From Primulina eburnea (Eukaryota; Streptophyta; Magnoliopsida; Lamiales; Gesneriaceae): 64,000 nucleotides of DNA. Position numbers and translations under genes: made by a program. The notes beneath the pieces were generated by a model. The model searched no databases. It had not been told where the DNA came from and was given only the letters and a program-made list of their open reading frames with translations. Shown here one piece after another: positions 22,741 through 34,898 of this stretch (the first letter of the stretch is position 1; each line of letters begins with the position of its first letter). The stretch lies in contig NW_027331430.1 in the NCBI RefSeq assembly GCF_022965805.1, positions 62,001 to 126,000 of the forward strand, written 5' to 3'.

Positions 22741-24577
22741 TGTGGGGCCCTTAGCTCCTAATCTTTATTATAACACAATCTGATTAGGGTTAATTAATTA
22801 CAGCGGAAAACGAGTTTAAATTTTCTTTACAACGAGCCCAAATCATTTTATTTGAATACTAAAAAAAATAGTATTTAATCTCATATCATAAAACATGCCC
22901 ACACGAAATCAAATCCAATCACATACAAACAACTCATATCCTCGGGACATGCCCCGGTATATAGATACATATACATATACTGGGAACCAGACATAAACCT
23001 CAACTCAAACTGTGACTCCCTCCAGAAGCACCATCTCCGGTCTCCTGATATCCTGGAGTACCTGCCATTGTCCACACACAAAGACAACAACAGCCCCTCT
23101 TGGGGGTGAGCAAAGCTCCGTATGGAACAACCAATCATATATACCACAGATATCTAAACAATGATATATGGTATGCAATGCATGTATGTCGTGGAGGTAT
23201 CAGGTAATATGCCCATCCACTGAGCACATGTCAGAATCGATCGAATCGCTATCAAATCAATGCTCGAGCTGGCAAACCGGCCTCAATATGGGATACATGT
23301 ATGATAGCGTCGACAAAGCGCCATCAAATCCCAAATCTCATATCCAATCATTGGGGCCACAATTGTCTATGCTTTACGGGTCATATAATACCGGCATAGC
23401 GATTGTGTTCACAAACCCTGGAATCCAATCCAATCATATCAAGGTATCCAAGGATTATAGCTCCACGTGCATGTCATGTATCGATGTATGCATCAAACAA
23501 TGTGTGTTAACAAAACATTTATTTTATACACCGATATCTCAATTTCAATGTAATGTATGCCACATCAATCAACAAATAAGGCATATAGACACATAATTTC
23601 ATTCCAATCAAACCAACATATATCATATAATATAGATACCTGTCGTATGTTACCCGGTCGCAACATACCTCAATTCTTCGTTTCCAGTTGATGTAGCCTG
23701 AAGATATTGATATTACACTTTATCTACATCAATAACATACTCATTCCAATCAATAACATATTCCAAAATCATTAATATGAGTTTCAAATATCATTTGAAA
23801 CTTCGCTAATTCATATCAAATTCAAATCATATCATAATTCAATTCCGACTTCAAATACAAGTTTCTTGTCGGTTATTCTACTACATATAAGAAGTTCTTC
23901 TTCAAATACATGCTATTCCAGCACCTTGATATTTAGAGCTGCTGGAACTAAAAGAAAATTACCTCAGTCAGAAGCCCTCAACGCGCAGATCACAAATATA
24001 TAATTTGTTTCGCGTTTAGACGACGTTTCGAAGTCGATTTGGAAGAAAGAAATCGAATTCTCGAACTTTCCCCTCGAACTATCGTATAAGAAATGAAGGA
24101 AGAAAGAGAAGAAATCTCGTTCTTATCACCACCGCTCTCGCGCTCGGGCGGTAGAATTCTCGCGCCCGAGCGCGAGACATTCTGCCCCCGAGTGTTGCTT
24201 GTACCGCGCTCGAGCGGTCAAACATAACCGCTCGGGCGCGGCATGTTCTGTCCCATGCCACTCGCTTCGCGCTCGGGCGGTCACAAACTACCGCTCGGGC
24301 GCGAAGTGTTCTGCCCGAACACAGACCTCATATACCCTGGCGCTCGGGCGGTAACTTTCTACCGCCCGGGCGCCACATCTTCTGTACAAATATTTATGTT
24401 TGTACTATATTGGCGTCCGACCTCTCCACTCGAGCTCTTACAACGTCAATTCATATTTAATATTCATTTTCTCAATTTCATTGTCATAATATACATCAAA
24501 TGTATAATCACATATCAACTTCGTAAATTATCGATAATCATATAAGATTTACGATAATATGATACACGGTCCTTACA
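22741..24577 (-). mobile_element. Solo LTR in the chromovirus 3' LTR, TSD AATAT
   Basis: Plus coordinates begin TGTGGGGCCCTTAGCTCC and end GGTCCTTACA, between aatat at 22736-22740 and 24578-24582. The intact LTR at 30726-32696 shows the uninterrupted 'gtatcaatatgcttcg' site. It is 1837 bp with no internal region. The minus-strand start (TGTAAGGACCGTG) and the GC-rich hairpins relate it to the LTRs at 47375 and 62779. Confidence 0.9.
24133..24375. repeat. Hairpin array 'gcgctcgggcggt..accgctcgggcgc', 4 units
   Basis: Four inverted pairs at about 24133-24176, 24204-24241, 24265-24306 and 24338-24375, with loops of 6-9 AT-rich bases. The spacers share 'ttctg(c/t)ccgaac'-like words. Position is 200-440 bases into the LTR on its own strand. 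Confidence 0.9.
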
Positions 24578-25398
24578 AATATGCTTCGAAGGAACATACA
24601 TATCAAATCGTGATCAATAATGAATCTTAAAACATGTCATAACGTAGCATATATTCAATGTTCATTTTTGTACTTGAGCCTCATTAGTTGACCTGTACTA
24701 CCGTGCTTACTTTATTATATATCTACTACTGTGTTGGACGTCAGGGAGCAACCTTTGGAAACCCCACGCCCCATGAACATATATTGGCCAATAGGTTTGG
24801 TGGACTTAAAACCACCCATGATGTCAACAAGCTCTATATCATGTGAAAATCAGTCCTTTTCTTTCAATGTTCATGTTCATGGTCATGACATAGCACCCAT
24901 CATCAATATTCACGAGTTCCTTACATATTTAATACATAACAATGAAATATGGTGCTATGTTTTCATCAATAAACATACTAACAATGTACATATAGCAATA
25001 ATCAATTGGAAGTATTTGAAATCATAATACTACTCATGTATTACTTCAAGAACATGCCAACTTACAGTCCAAGCTTAAGAACACTGGTTTGAGACGATGT
25101 TTCTCGCTCCTATACTGTCAAATATACCAATAATTCAGTCACTATTGCATAAACTAGATGAAAATCATTCCTTTATTGTCACCTACATGTACCATAACTA
25201 AAAGAGAAGAAAACTTACACCCTTATGAAGTTCTTGCGATGGAGAACTAAGTTCTAGCTTCAAAACTTTGAAAGGAATGAAGAAAGGAGCTGATGGAGAA
25301 GTTTTCTAAGTTTTTCCTTCGAGTTTTCTATGAAAAAAAGGAGAGGAAACTGATGGAATGGTTTAAAACTTCGAAACTTATCTTCTTATGTACAGGGC

Positions 25399-25507
25399 GG
25401 CGCTCGGGCGGTCATAAATTACCGCTCGAACGCGGAACATTCTGTCCGAGACCAGATTTCTAGAACTAGTGGCGCTCGGGCGGTCATTTATTACCGCTCG
25501 GACGCCA
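25399..25507. repeat. Hairpin pair in chromovirus 3' LTR
   Basis: Two inverted pairs of the 'gcgctcgggcggtca..ttaccgctcg(a/g)acgc' type with a 'cattctgtccgaga' spacer. The second arms carry CG-to-CA/GA type changes relative to perfect pairing. Confidence 0.85.
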
Positions 25508-26103
25508 CTCTGCGCACTGTCACCTCAAAGATCGCTCCCGAAATGGCTCTTCCGTTCATAATCTGAAAAAATGGTAAACTACAAAGTTGTAGCCCTATGT
25601 CTTGGCTTAAATTCCAACTTGTTTCAGGTCATTTGGAGGTCTGAGTAAAAAGTTATGTCCATTCTCCTAACATGTGTCAGTGAGGGAATGACGGTATACA
25701 CGACATACTTCGGGGCACTTTTGGCTTGTCTTCCACAATGATTTGGACAAAACCCAAAACGTGAAAGTTGTAGCATTATATCTTAGCTTTCTAACGGATT
25801 AGGCCTCACACAATTTGGATCAATATTCAAATCATTATGCTAAAACCCGTACGAACTACCATATTTACATCTCATTTCCCACAACTTCCATTACACTATC
25901 ATCACCTACACATCTTACTCTAACTATTTAGACATATATTCATTCTCAATATACCATGGGCAATATAAAAGTCATGTTCAATCTCAATATTGATACCTCA
26001 ATCATCACGTGAAATCTAATGAGCTAAATAACTACATAATAAACGACATAAACGCATTATTATCATTTGTACGAGTAACCGGACATTACAATTCTCCCCT
26101 CCT

Positions 26104-26562
26104 TCAAAGAATTTCGTCCTCAAAATTTGACGTACCATATAGTTCGGGATATCTCTGTTGAATCTCATCTTCTCGCTCCCAAGTTGCTTCTTCGATTTCA
26201 TGATTTCGCCATAACAGTTTCACCAAGGGTATTTCCTTGCCTCGTAACACTTTTGATTTCCTATCGAGGATTTGGACTGGTCGTTCTTCATATGAGATAT
26301 TCGATGCAAGCTCCAATGGTTCGTAATGAAGAACGTGAGAAGGATTGGACAAATACTTTCGTAGCAAGGAAACATGAAAAACGTTATGAACATTTGATAA
26401 GTTTGGTGGTAAAGCAACTCGGTAGGCCCTGTCTCCTATCCTTTCCAAGATTTCAAATGGACCGATATATCTTGGACTCAATTTTTCCTTCTTACCAAAG
26501 CGCAAAATGCCCTTCAGTGGTGATATCTTTACAAATACATGGTCACCAACCTGAAATTCCAA
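26104..26562 (-). pseudogene. Chromovirus integrase tail and chromodomain
   Basis: 152 codons: a GPF/Y-like segment (GPFEILERIGDRAYRVALPP) followed by a chromodomain-like end (ERPVQILDRKSKVLRGKEIP, LVKLLWRNHEIEEATWERED). Aromatic cage positions are reduced, as in type II chromodomains. It continues the frame of 26572-28161 beyond a TGA at 26572-26574. In chromoviruses this domain directs integration to particular chromatin. Confidence 0.85.
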
Positions 26563-26571
26563 TCGACGACG

Positions 26572-28161
26572 TCACACATCAGCATAGCTTTTCTGTCGAC
26601 TCTGGGTAGTGTGCATTCTTTCTCTGATCTTGGTTACCAATTCAGCTTTTTGTTGTACCAATTCAGGGCCTATTAACTTTCGTTCTCCTACTTCATCCCA
26701 ATGTACTGGAGATCGACATTTTCTACCATATAATGTAGTGTATGGTGCCATTCCAATGCTTGACTGATAGCTATTGTTATATGTAAACTCAGCCAACGGT
26801 AGTTTACTTTCCCAACTACCTGGGAAGTCAATAGTACATGCCCTCAACATATCTTCTAAGATCTGACTCACTCGTTCTGATTGTCCATCAGTTTGAGGGT
26901 GGAATGCTTTGCTGAATGACAATCGAGTTCCCATAGTATGATGCAAGTTTTTCCAAAATGCAGATGTAAAATTGGGATCTCTATCAGATACAATGGACAC
27001 TGGGATGCCATGAAGCCTCACTATCTCCTTGATGTATTCTTCGGCATATTGATTCATCGTGTATGTGGTCTTCACCGGAAGAAAGTGAGCTGATTTTGTA
27101 AGTCGATCGACAATAACCCGTATAGCATTGAATCCAGTTTGTGTTCTTGGCAGACCAAGGATGAAATCCATTGTGATATGTTCCCATTTCCACTCAGGAA
27201 TGGGTAGCGGTTTCAGGAGCCCTGCTGATCTTTGATGTTCAATCTTGACCTGTTGACAAGTTAGACATTGTGCAACAAATTGAGCCATGTCTTTTTTCAT
27301 ACCTGGCCACCAAAATAATGGTTTCAAATCCTTGTACATTTTCATGCCTCCTGGATGGATCGAATAGGGAGTAGCATGAGCATCAATAAGAATGTCGTTC
27401 CTGATCGTTCCTTGTTTTGGGACACACAATCTACCCCGATATGTCCATATTCCTTCCCCATTCAACACAAATTTCGAATGTCCTTTATCCTCATATCGCT
27501 GTCTCAATTGCTGGAATTCATTATCTGCATTTTGTTTGACCTTGATCCTGTCTGCAAGTGTTGGTCGAACCATGAGAGATGATAATTGGATTGTAGTGCC
27601 ATTTGGCATAACATCAATCTTCAAATTCTGTAAATACCATAAAATTTTTTCTTGTACTTGCATTGCAGCAATAGAACTGGACTTTCGACTTAATGCATCT
27701 GCAACAACATTGGCTTTACATGGATGATAATTAATAACACAATCGTAATCCTTTACCAATTCCAACCAACATCCTTGTCTCATATTCAGTTCTTTTTGTG
27801 TGAATAAATATTTCAAACTCTTGTGGTCCGTGTATATTTCACACCGTTCGCCATACAGATAATGACACCATATTTTCAACGCAAATACCACTGCTGCCAG
27901 TTCTAAATCATGTGTGGGATAGTTCTTTTCATATTCCTTTAATTGTCTTGAGGCATAAGCAATCACCTTTCCGTGCTGCATTAAAACTGCTCCTAAACCT
28001 TGTTTCGAAGCATCAATGTATACCACAAAATCTCCTGGTCCTTCTGGTATAGCAAGGACTGGTGGTGATGTCAATTTTTCCTTTAACTCTTGGAAACTGC
28101 GATCACATGCTTCGTCCCATACAAATTTCACATTCTTTCGGGTTAAAGCAGTAAAAGGCAA
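26572..28161 (-). pseudogene. Chromovirus RNase H and integrase
   Basis: 529 codons. RNase [39 protein letters not shown] and VVADALSRK (roughly residues 45-160). Integrase zinc finger: HPGG...CLTCQQVK (about 265-305). Catalytic core: [19 protein letters not shown] and [13 protein letters not shown] supply the three acidic residues (about 330-430). It ends at a TGA before the chromodomain. The RT-side border at 28161-28170 is a frameshift. The order RNase H-integrase is that of Ty3/gypsy. Confidence 0.9.
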
Positions 28162-28843
28162 TGCTATCTAAGAATCCCACTATAAACCGACGGTAATAAC
28201 CAGCTAGCCCAAGGAAACTACGTACCTCGGTAACAGTGGTAGGTCGTAGCCAGTTATTAACAGCTTCAATCTTGCTTGGATCCACTGATATGCCTTCTTT
28301 TCAGATAATATGGCCTAAGAATGCTACTTGTTCAAGCCAAAATTCACATTTCTTCCATTTGGCATATAAATTTTTATCCTTCAAAGTCTGCAAAACTAAT
28401 TTAAGATGTTCTCGATGCTCTTCTATAGTTCGTGAGTAGATGAGGATATCATCTATAAAAACAATCACAAACTTGTCTAGAAATGACTTGAAAATTCTAT
28501 TCATTAAATCCATGAACGCAGTTGGTGCATTCGTTAGTCCAAATGGCAATACAAAGAACTCATAATGCCCGTACCTAGTTCGGAAGACCGTCTTAGAAAT
28601 ATCATCTGACTTCACTTTTAATTGACGATAGCCTGATCGTAAATCAATCTTCGAAAAGATGGTAGCTCCTTGTAATTGATCAAACAAATCATCAATTCTG
28701 GGGAGTGGATACTTATTTTTGATTGTCACTTTGTTCAACTCCCGATAATCAACACATAAACGAAGAGTACCGTCTTTCTTCTTCACAAACAAACACATGT
28801 GCACCCCACGATGAAAAGCTCGGTCTAATAAACCCTTTATCAA
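28103..28843 (-). pseudogene. Chromovirus reverse transcriptase
   Basis: Reads [65 protein letters not shown], and the catalytic FIDDILIYS, then FLGHII. A TGA at 28301-28303 follows FLGHII; the frame then continues with VDPSKIEAV and [13 protein letters not shown] to a frameshift near 28165. The catalytic Asp pair is intact. The upstream border with the protease frame (about 28790-28840) is another frameshift. Confidence 0.9.
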
Positions 28844-29717
28844 GTAACTCCTGTAACTGTTCTTTCAATTCTTTCATTTCTGTAGGAGCCAATCGATAAG
28901 GAGCTTTTGAGATCGGATGAGTTTCTGTCACAATATCAATCACAAATTCGATCTCTCTATCTGGGGGTAAGCCTGTTACATCATCAGGAAATACCTCTGG
29001 AAACTCACAAACAACATCTGTATCTTTTAATTCACGAACAGGTGGGTCAATAGTTAACACAGATGCTAAATATCCTTGACACCCCTTCTGTAGTAATTTA
29101 CTAACCTTCATAAAAGAGATTATCCGAAGGGGTAAGGATATACCTGCACTTGCTACTGTGAATGGTTCAGCTCCTGTAGGCGCAAACTTGATCATTTTCA
29201 TGCCACAGTCAATAGTAACGCTGCACTTCGAGAGCCAATGCATTCCTAGTATCACATCAAAATCATTCATGTTCAGAACTATCAAATTGGCATACATCTG
29301 ATGGCCTTGGGCATATATTGGACACCCTCGCATTATCTGATCTGTCTGTAATTCTTGCCCAGAAGGTAAGGCTATGGCGAGTTGTGTCTCTGTTGTACTT
29401 GCTGTAATGCCCAGTCTCCTTACAAACGATTCCGAAATAAAAGAATGCGTGGCTCCTGAATCTAGTAAAACAATAGCAGTAATACCAGAAATCAAGAACA
29501 TATCGGTGATCATCGATGTATCCGCATCCACTTCTTCTTTGGTCATGGAGAAAAGGCGTCCCTGTACTTTCTCAGAACTTCCTGGACAATTCTTGGCGAG
29601 ATGCCCTGACTTTTTGCAGCGATAACAGACATTAGAACCTTGCATGCATTCCCCGCCATGGAGTTTTCCACATTTAGGACAAGGTGGTATGTCCTGTTCT
29701 TTACGTGGAGGGGGACC
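28749..29717 (-). pseudogene. Chromovirus zinc knuckles and aspartic protease
   Basis: Starts just after the TAG that ends gag. It reads two Cys-rich knuckles (CPKCGKLHGGEC and CYRCKKSGHLAKNC), then the protease with active site LLDSGATHSFIS and the flap-side FDVILGMHWL, then the RT connection (CEFPEVFPDDVTGLPPDREI). The frame is the same as gag, so the TAG is a single nonsense change rather than a frame boundary. Confidence 0.88.
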
Positions 29718-30574
29718 CTAGCCACGGGGTTCCTCTGGTCTAGTACCCCTGCTATCAATTTTTTTACCTTGTCCTATTCCTTGGCTCTTCTGAAAGTACT
29801 GCTGCCTTCGTTGTTGCATGTCCCTGTCAATGTCATGTTCATCTTGTTCTACCATAAGTGCTCTTTCTACTATCTCCCCGTATGTATCAACTTTCGACCT
29901 CCTTACATCTCTTTTAATTTCAGAGCGAAGTCTCCGCATGAAGTGTTCGCCCTTAATTTTATCATCTTGTGCAATATACAGTACATATTGGACTCCAACC
30001 TCAAATTGTTGTATGTATTCTGTCATTGACATAGTTCTTTGCTTCAAGTTAAGGAAATCACTGGCTTTCTTAGCTCGTACTTCTTTACTGAAATACTTGC
30101 TGTAAAACATGGATTTGAAAGTTTCCCATGTCAATGGTATCACAGGTAATACCACTTTTGCACATTCCCACCATATCCTTGCATGCTTTGTCAACAAAAA
30201 TATGGCACAAGTTACTTTGTCTGCATCTTCCATATGAAGGTAGGAGAAGATGGACTCCAACAACTTAATCCATTCTTCTGCTACTGCTGGATCGGTGCTT
30301 CCCATGAATTCCGGAGGATTCAAACGTCTAAAACGATCATATACGTCTGTCTGAACAGGCACATGTCTGTGTACTATGGCTTGAGCTTGTGCTTGTTCAT
30401 GAGTAGTCCGTTGCATCTCCAGTAGCTGCTGGATTTGTTCACCGTGGACTTTTGCTTGTTGTTGGAGTAATTGAGCGAAGTCATCTACAGGTCGTGGCGA
30501 CTGCCCTCACCTTCGACTGCTGGGGCCTTGCTCTTAGATGACTCTCCTTCCTGTACTTTACGTTTCGGTGGCAT
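29718..30574 (-). pseudogene. Chromovirus gag (capsid)
   Basis: Starts MPPKRKVQEGESS at 30574. A one-base frameshift at about 30495 links to an open frame containing the retrotransposon gag domain: FRRLNPPEFMGSTDPAVAEE, WIKLLESIF, TWETFKSMFYSKYF, LNLKQRTMSMTEYI, RRLRSEIKRDV. It ends EEPRG then TAG at 29718-29720. It resembles gag at 58821-59422 throughout but is clearly a different family. Confidence 0.88.
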
Positions 30575-30706
30575 CGTCGCTTATCTTAACCTACATGTAG
30601 GATACATAGACACATAACTTAGCATAAACTATGAGATACAAAGATACTTACTTGCCGAGTTCTCCATGTGGATGAAGTGCAGTGTCTTCCCTGTCGAAGA
30701 ACCGTG

Positions 30707-30719
30707 GGCTCTGATACCA
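30707..30719 (-). promoter_or_regulatory. Chromovirus primer binding site
   Basis: The minus strand TGGTATCAGAGCC, six bases from the 5' LTR, is complementary to the 3' end of initiator tRNA-Met. Confidence 0.9.
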
Positions 30720-30725
30720 TAAAAA

Positions 30726-32696
30726 TTTCACACCCTTACTCTATACTTAGCATGATTACCATAATCAAAATAGGATTCGAATTATATAACTATATTATGA
30801 AGCAAATCAAACAAGAGGCATCACTTTGATGGTTTATAAAATTTTTGGCATGATGTCCCTACATTTTGTTTAAACCAAAACCTGAAGCAATACCATATAT
30901 ACAACAATATGATACCAACTAAAATGTCATTCAACTAAAGCAACAACCTCAAGCATATTTTGTATCATCATAACCATCGTAAAAACTTGTTCCAACCCTG
31001 ACATATTTTAGTACAATACATATGCGAAGGCTATACAATACTAAGTCCCGGTTCTTGTCGAGGTGAGGCACGTCACAAGCATCCATTGGCGAACCGGCAT
31101 CCTATGCATCTTAACTACCTGATCTTGTAATACATGAGCTACGTGAGTTTATAAAACTCAATAAGTTGGAACTTGTACGTATCAATATGCTTCGAAGGAA
31201 CATACATATCAAATCGTGATCAATAATGAATCTTAAAACATGTCATAACGTAGAATATATTCAATGTTCATTTTTGTACTTGAGCCTCATTAGTTGACCT
31301 GTACTACCGTGCTTACTTTATTATATAGCTACTACTGTGTTGGACGTCAGGGAGCAACCTTTGGAAACCCCACGCCCCAAGAACATATATTGGCCATTAG
31401 GTTTGGTGGACTTAAAACCACCCATGATGTCAACAAGCTCTATATCATGTGAAAATCAGTCATTTTCTTTCAATGTTCATATTCATGGTCATGACATAGC
31501 ACCCATCATCAATATTCATGAGTTCCTTACATATTTAATACATAACAATGAAATATGTGCTATGTTTTCATCAATAAACATACTAACAATGTACATATAG
31601 CAATAATCAATGGGAAGTATGTGAAATCATAATACTACTCATGTATTACTTCAAGAACATGCCAACTTACAGTCCAAGCTTAAGAACACTGGTTTGAGAC
31701 GATGTTTCTCGCTCCTATACTGTCAAATATACCAATAATTCAGTCACTATTGCATAAACTAGATGAAAATCATTCCTTTATTGTCACCTACATGTACCAT
31801 AACTAAAAGAGAAGAAAACTTACACCCTTATGAAGTTCTTGCGATGGAGAACTAAGTTCTAGCTTCAAAACTTTGAAAGGAATGAAGAAAGGAGCTGATG
31901 GAGAAGTTTTCTAAGTTTTTCCTTCGAGTTTTCTGTGAAAAAGGGGAGAGGAAACTGATGGAGTGGTTTAAAACTTTGAAACTTATCTTCTTATGTACAG
32001 GGCGGCGCTCGGGCGGTCATAAATTACCGCTCGAGCACGGAAAATTCTGTCCGAGACCAGATTTCCAGAACTAGTGGTGCTCGGGCGGTCATTTATTACC
32101 GCTCGGGCGCCACTATGCGCACTGTCACCTCAAAGCTCGCTCCCGAAATGGCTCTTCCGTTCATAATCTGAAAAAATGGTAAACTACAAAGTTGTAGCCC
32201 TATGTCTTGGCTTGAATCGCCCACTTGTTTCAGGTCATTTGGAGGTCTGAGTAAAAGGTTATGCCCATTCTCCTAACATGTGTCAGTGAGAGAATGACGG
32301 TATACACGACACACTTCGGGGCACTTTTGGCTTGTCTTTCACAATGATTTGGACAAAACCCAAAACGTGAAAGTTGTAGCATTATATCTTAGCTTTCTAA
32401 CGATTAAGGCCTCACACAATTTGGATCAATATTCAAATCATTATGCTAAAACCCGTACGAACTACCATATTTACATCTCATTTCCCACAACTTCCATTAC
32501 ACTATCATCACCTACACATCTTACTCTAATTATTTAGACATATATTCATTCTCAATATACCATGGGCAATATAAAAGTCATGTTCAATCTCAATATTGAT
32601 ACCTCAATCATCACGTGAAATCTAATGAGCTAAATAACTACATAATAAACGACATAAACGCATTATTATCATTTGTACGAGTAACAGGGCATTACA
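30726..32696 (-). repeat. Chromovirus 5' LTR
   Basis: 1971 bp; plus coordinates begin TTTCACACCC (one change from TGTCACACCC) and end GGGCATTACA. Contains a hairpin pair at 32004-32113. It matches the 3' LTR with its nested insertion removed, and keeps a 26-bp segment near 31066-31091 that the 3' LTR lost. Confidence 0.92.
32004..32113. repeat. Hairpin pair in chromovirus 5' LTR
   Basis: Two inverted pairs, 'gcgctcgggcggtcataaat' with its partner and 'tgctcgggcggtcatttatt' with its partner. Same position as 25399-25507 in the other LTR; the two LTRs carry different substitutions in the stems. Confidence 0.85.
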
Positions 32697-33017
32697 GGTA
32701 TTGTCACAAAATATAGGTGATTCAGAAGCTTGAACTCCATAGTCTTTAAGTTGTTTTTGTATCCAAAGTATTTGAGAACAACAGCTTCCAGCAGCATGAT
32801 ATTCTGCTTCTGCAATAGACGTGGCTATGGAAGTCTGCTTTTTGCTAAACCAAGAGATCAACCTATCACCAAAAAATTGACAAAAACCACTTGTGCTTTT
32901 CCTATCCAGTTTACATCCTGCATAATCAGCATCTGAGTATCCAATAAGATTAAACGATGAATCCTTGGGATACCAGAGGCCTACATTTTGAGTTCCTTTC
33001 AAGTACTTTAAAATACG
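32697..33017 (-). pseudogene. Copia RNase H, N-terminal piece
   Basis: Reads LKGTQNVGLWYP, GYSDADYAGCKLDRKSTSGF, SWFSKKQTSIATSIAEAEYH and SPIFCDNT, where the chromovirus interrupts it. It follows a TAA at 33018-33020. The catalytic Asp and Glu positions (SDADYAG, AEAEY) are visible. Confidence 0.9.
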
Positions 33018-34898
33018 TTAAGCAGCAATATAATGAGATTGTTTGGGGTTAGATTGAAATCTCGCACTAATACAAACAGCAAACATAATATCGGGTCTAC
33101 TGGTAGTAAGATATAATAATGATCCAATAATACCACGATACTGAGTTACCTCTACTGGAATTCCCTCTTCATCTTTATCAAGTTTGGTATACGAACTCAT
33201 AGGAGTGGAAGCAGCAGAGCATGCTTCCATCCCAAACTTTTTCAGTAGTTCTTTTGTATACTTAGCTTGATTTATGAAGATTCCAGTATCAAGTTGCTTG
33301 ATTTGAAGTTCTAAGAAAAATGTTAATTCTCCCATCATGCTCATCTCGAACTGTTCCTGCATTAACTTAGCAAACTTTGCACATAACTTGGGGTTAGTTG
33401 ACCCAAATATGATACAATCGACATAGATCTGAACTAATAATATGTGCTTGTTTTTTATTAGGGTAAACAAGGTCTTATCTACAGTACCAACAGTGAAATC
33501 ATGATTAATGCGAAATTGTGAAAGTGTGTCGTACCAAGCCCTAGGTGCTTGTTTCAGACCATACATTGCTTTGTATAATTTAAAAACATGATTTGGTAAT
33601 AAATGATTAGAAAAACCTGGAGACTGTTCAACATAGACTTCCTCTTGTAGTAGACCATTAAGAAACGCACTCTTCAAATCCATTTGATATACTTTGAAGT
33701 TTTTGAAAGCAGCAAAGGCTAAAAATATTCTGATAGCTTCGAGCCTAGCTACTGGTGCAAAGATTTCATCATAGTCTATTCCTTCTTCTTGTCTGAATCT
33801 TTGTGCAACCAGTCTTGCTTTGTTTCTTACAACCGTTCCTTCCTCATTTAGTTTGTTTCTGAATACCCACCGAGTTCCAATAACAGCTTGGTGAGAAGGT
33901 CTAGGTACTAGAAACCAAACCTTATTCCTCTCAAATTGATTCAGCTCTTCTTGCATAGCTTCTATCCAACTAGGATCCAGAAGAGCTTCTTCAATCTTCT
34001 TTGGTTCATCTTGAGAAATAAAAGCAGCATGCATGTATTCATTTATCACCTGTCTTCTGGTCCTTAGTGGAGCTGCTGGATTTCCAATTACCAAAGATGG
34101 AGGGTGAGATTTTCTCCAATTAAAAGGATTTAGATTATCTTCATACAAAGCAGTAGATTGTTTTGGAGTATCGGCTGCTGGTTCTGAAATGTTAGCTGCT
34201 GGTTCTGGAGTATCAGCTGCTGGTTCTGGAGTATCAGCTGCTGGTTCTGGAATGTGAATGTCTGGTTCTGGATTTTGAATATCCTTGACACTTTCTTCTG
34301 CATCATCTTCACTGTCTAATTCCAAATGAACCCTGTCTAACCTTTTACTTAAATTAGATATGTTAGTAATCTCGGAAGCACTTTTGTCTTCATCAAAGAC
34401 AACATGAATAGATTCTTCAACATTGAGTGTTTTATTATTGAAAATTCTAAAGACCTTACTAACTGCTGAATATCCAAGAAATAAACCAGTGTCAGATTCT
34501 GAATCAAATGCGGCTAAATAATTTTTGCCATTATTATGCACAAAACATCTACATCCGAAAACATGAAAGTAAGATACGTTCGGTTTACTTCCTTTCCATA
34601 TTTCATAAGGAGTCTGATTGTTTCTCTTGTTGATCATTGTTCTGTTTTGTGTGTAGCAAGCTGTATAAATAGCTTCTGCCCAGAAGCGCCGAGAGATTTC
34701 TGCATCTGCTAGCATTGTTCTAGCAGCTTCTTTAAGTGTTCTGTTTCTCCTCTCAGCTACTCCATTTTGTTGAGGTGTCCTGGCAGCTGAATATTCATGA
34801 TTAATGCCATGTTCATCTGGATATATCTCAAGAATCTTGTTAGTAAATTCAGTACCTCGATCACTTTTGATTCTAATGACAGAAATTGATTTTTCATT
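33018..34898 (-). pseudogene. Copia integrase C-terminus and reverse transcriptase
   Basis: Open for 627 codons. It begins with the integrase core end ([33 protein letters not shown]), then [13 protein letters not shown] and FGCRCFVHN, an acidic linker with four [12 protein letters not shown] repeats, then copia [59 protein letters not shown] and [12 protein letters not shown]. The catalytic box reads YVDC instead of YVDD (Cys codon 33414-33416), so the RT is inactive. It ends at a TAA before RNase H. Confidence 0.9.

Larger units (their letters stand above)
22304..26090 (-). repeat. Chromovirus 3' LTR, interrupted
   Basis: Plus coordinates begin TGTCACACCC and end GGACATTACA. It contains the solo LTR 22741-24577, hairpins at 25399-25507, and lacks 26 bp present in the 5' LTR at about 31066-31091 (between short repeats ggtga/ggcga). 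The PPT (AAGGAGGGGAGAAT, minus strand) is at 26091-26104. Confidence 0.9.
22304..32696 (-). mobile_element. Chromovirus (Ty3/gypsy, Tekay/Del-like) with PBS and chromodomain
   Basis: The element is 10.4 kb, flanked by ggtat (22299-22303, 32697-32701), inserted in the copia RNase H. On the minus strand: 5' LTR 30726-32696, tRNA-Met PBS, gag, protease, RT, RNase H, integrase, chromodomain, PPT, 3' LTR 22304-26090. The 3' LTR exceeds the 5' by exactly the nested solo LTR plus duplication (1842 bp) minus a 26-bp deletion. Gag-pol was one frame, now broken by TAG 29718, TGA 28301, TGA 26572 and three frameshifts. I count about 13 differences in the first 350 aligned LTR bases. Confidence 0.93.

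Noticed and set aside
22881..23147. 88-codon minus-strand frame in the solo LTR
   Set aside because: No motif, and LTRs of this family are non-coding.
23168..23596. 142-codon plus-strand frame
   Set aside because: Lies within the solo LTR, antisense, no motif.
24731..31600. Matching plus-strand frames at 24731-25027 and 31337-31600
   Set aside because: They are the same LTR sequence in the two chromovirus LTRs, antisense to the element, and differ by a frameshift; shared by ancestry, not by selection as far as visible.
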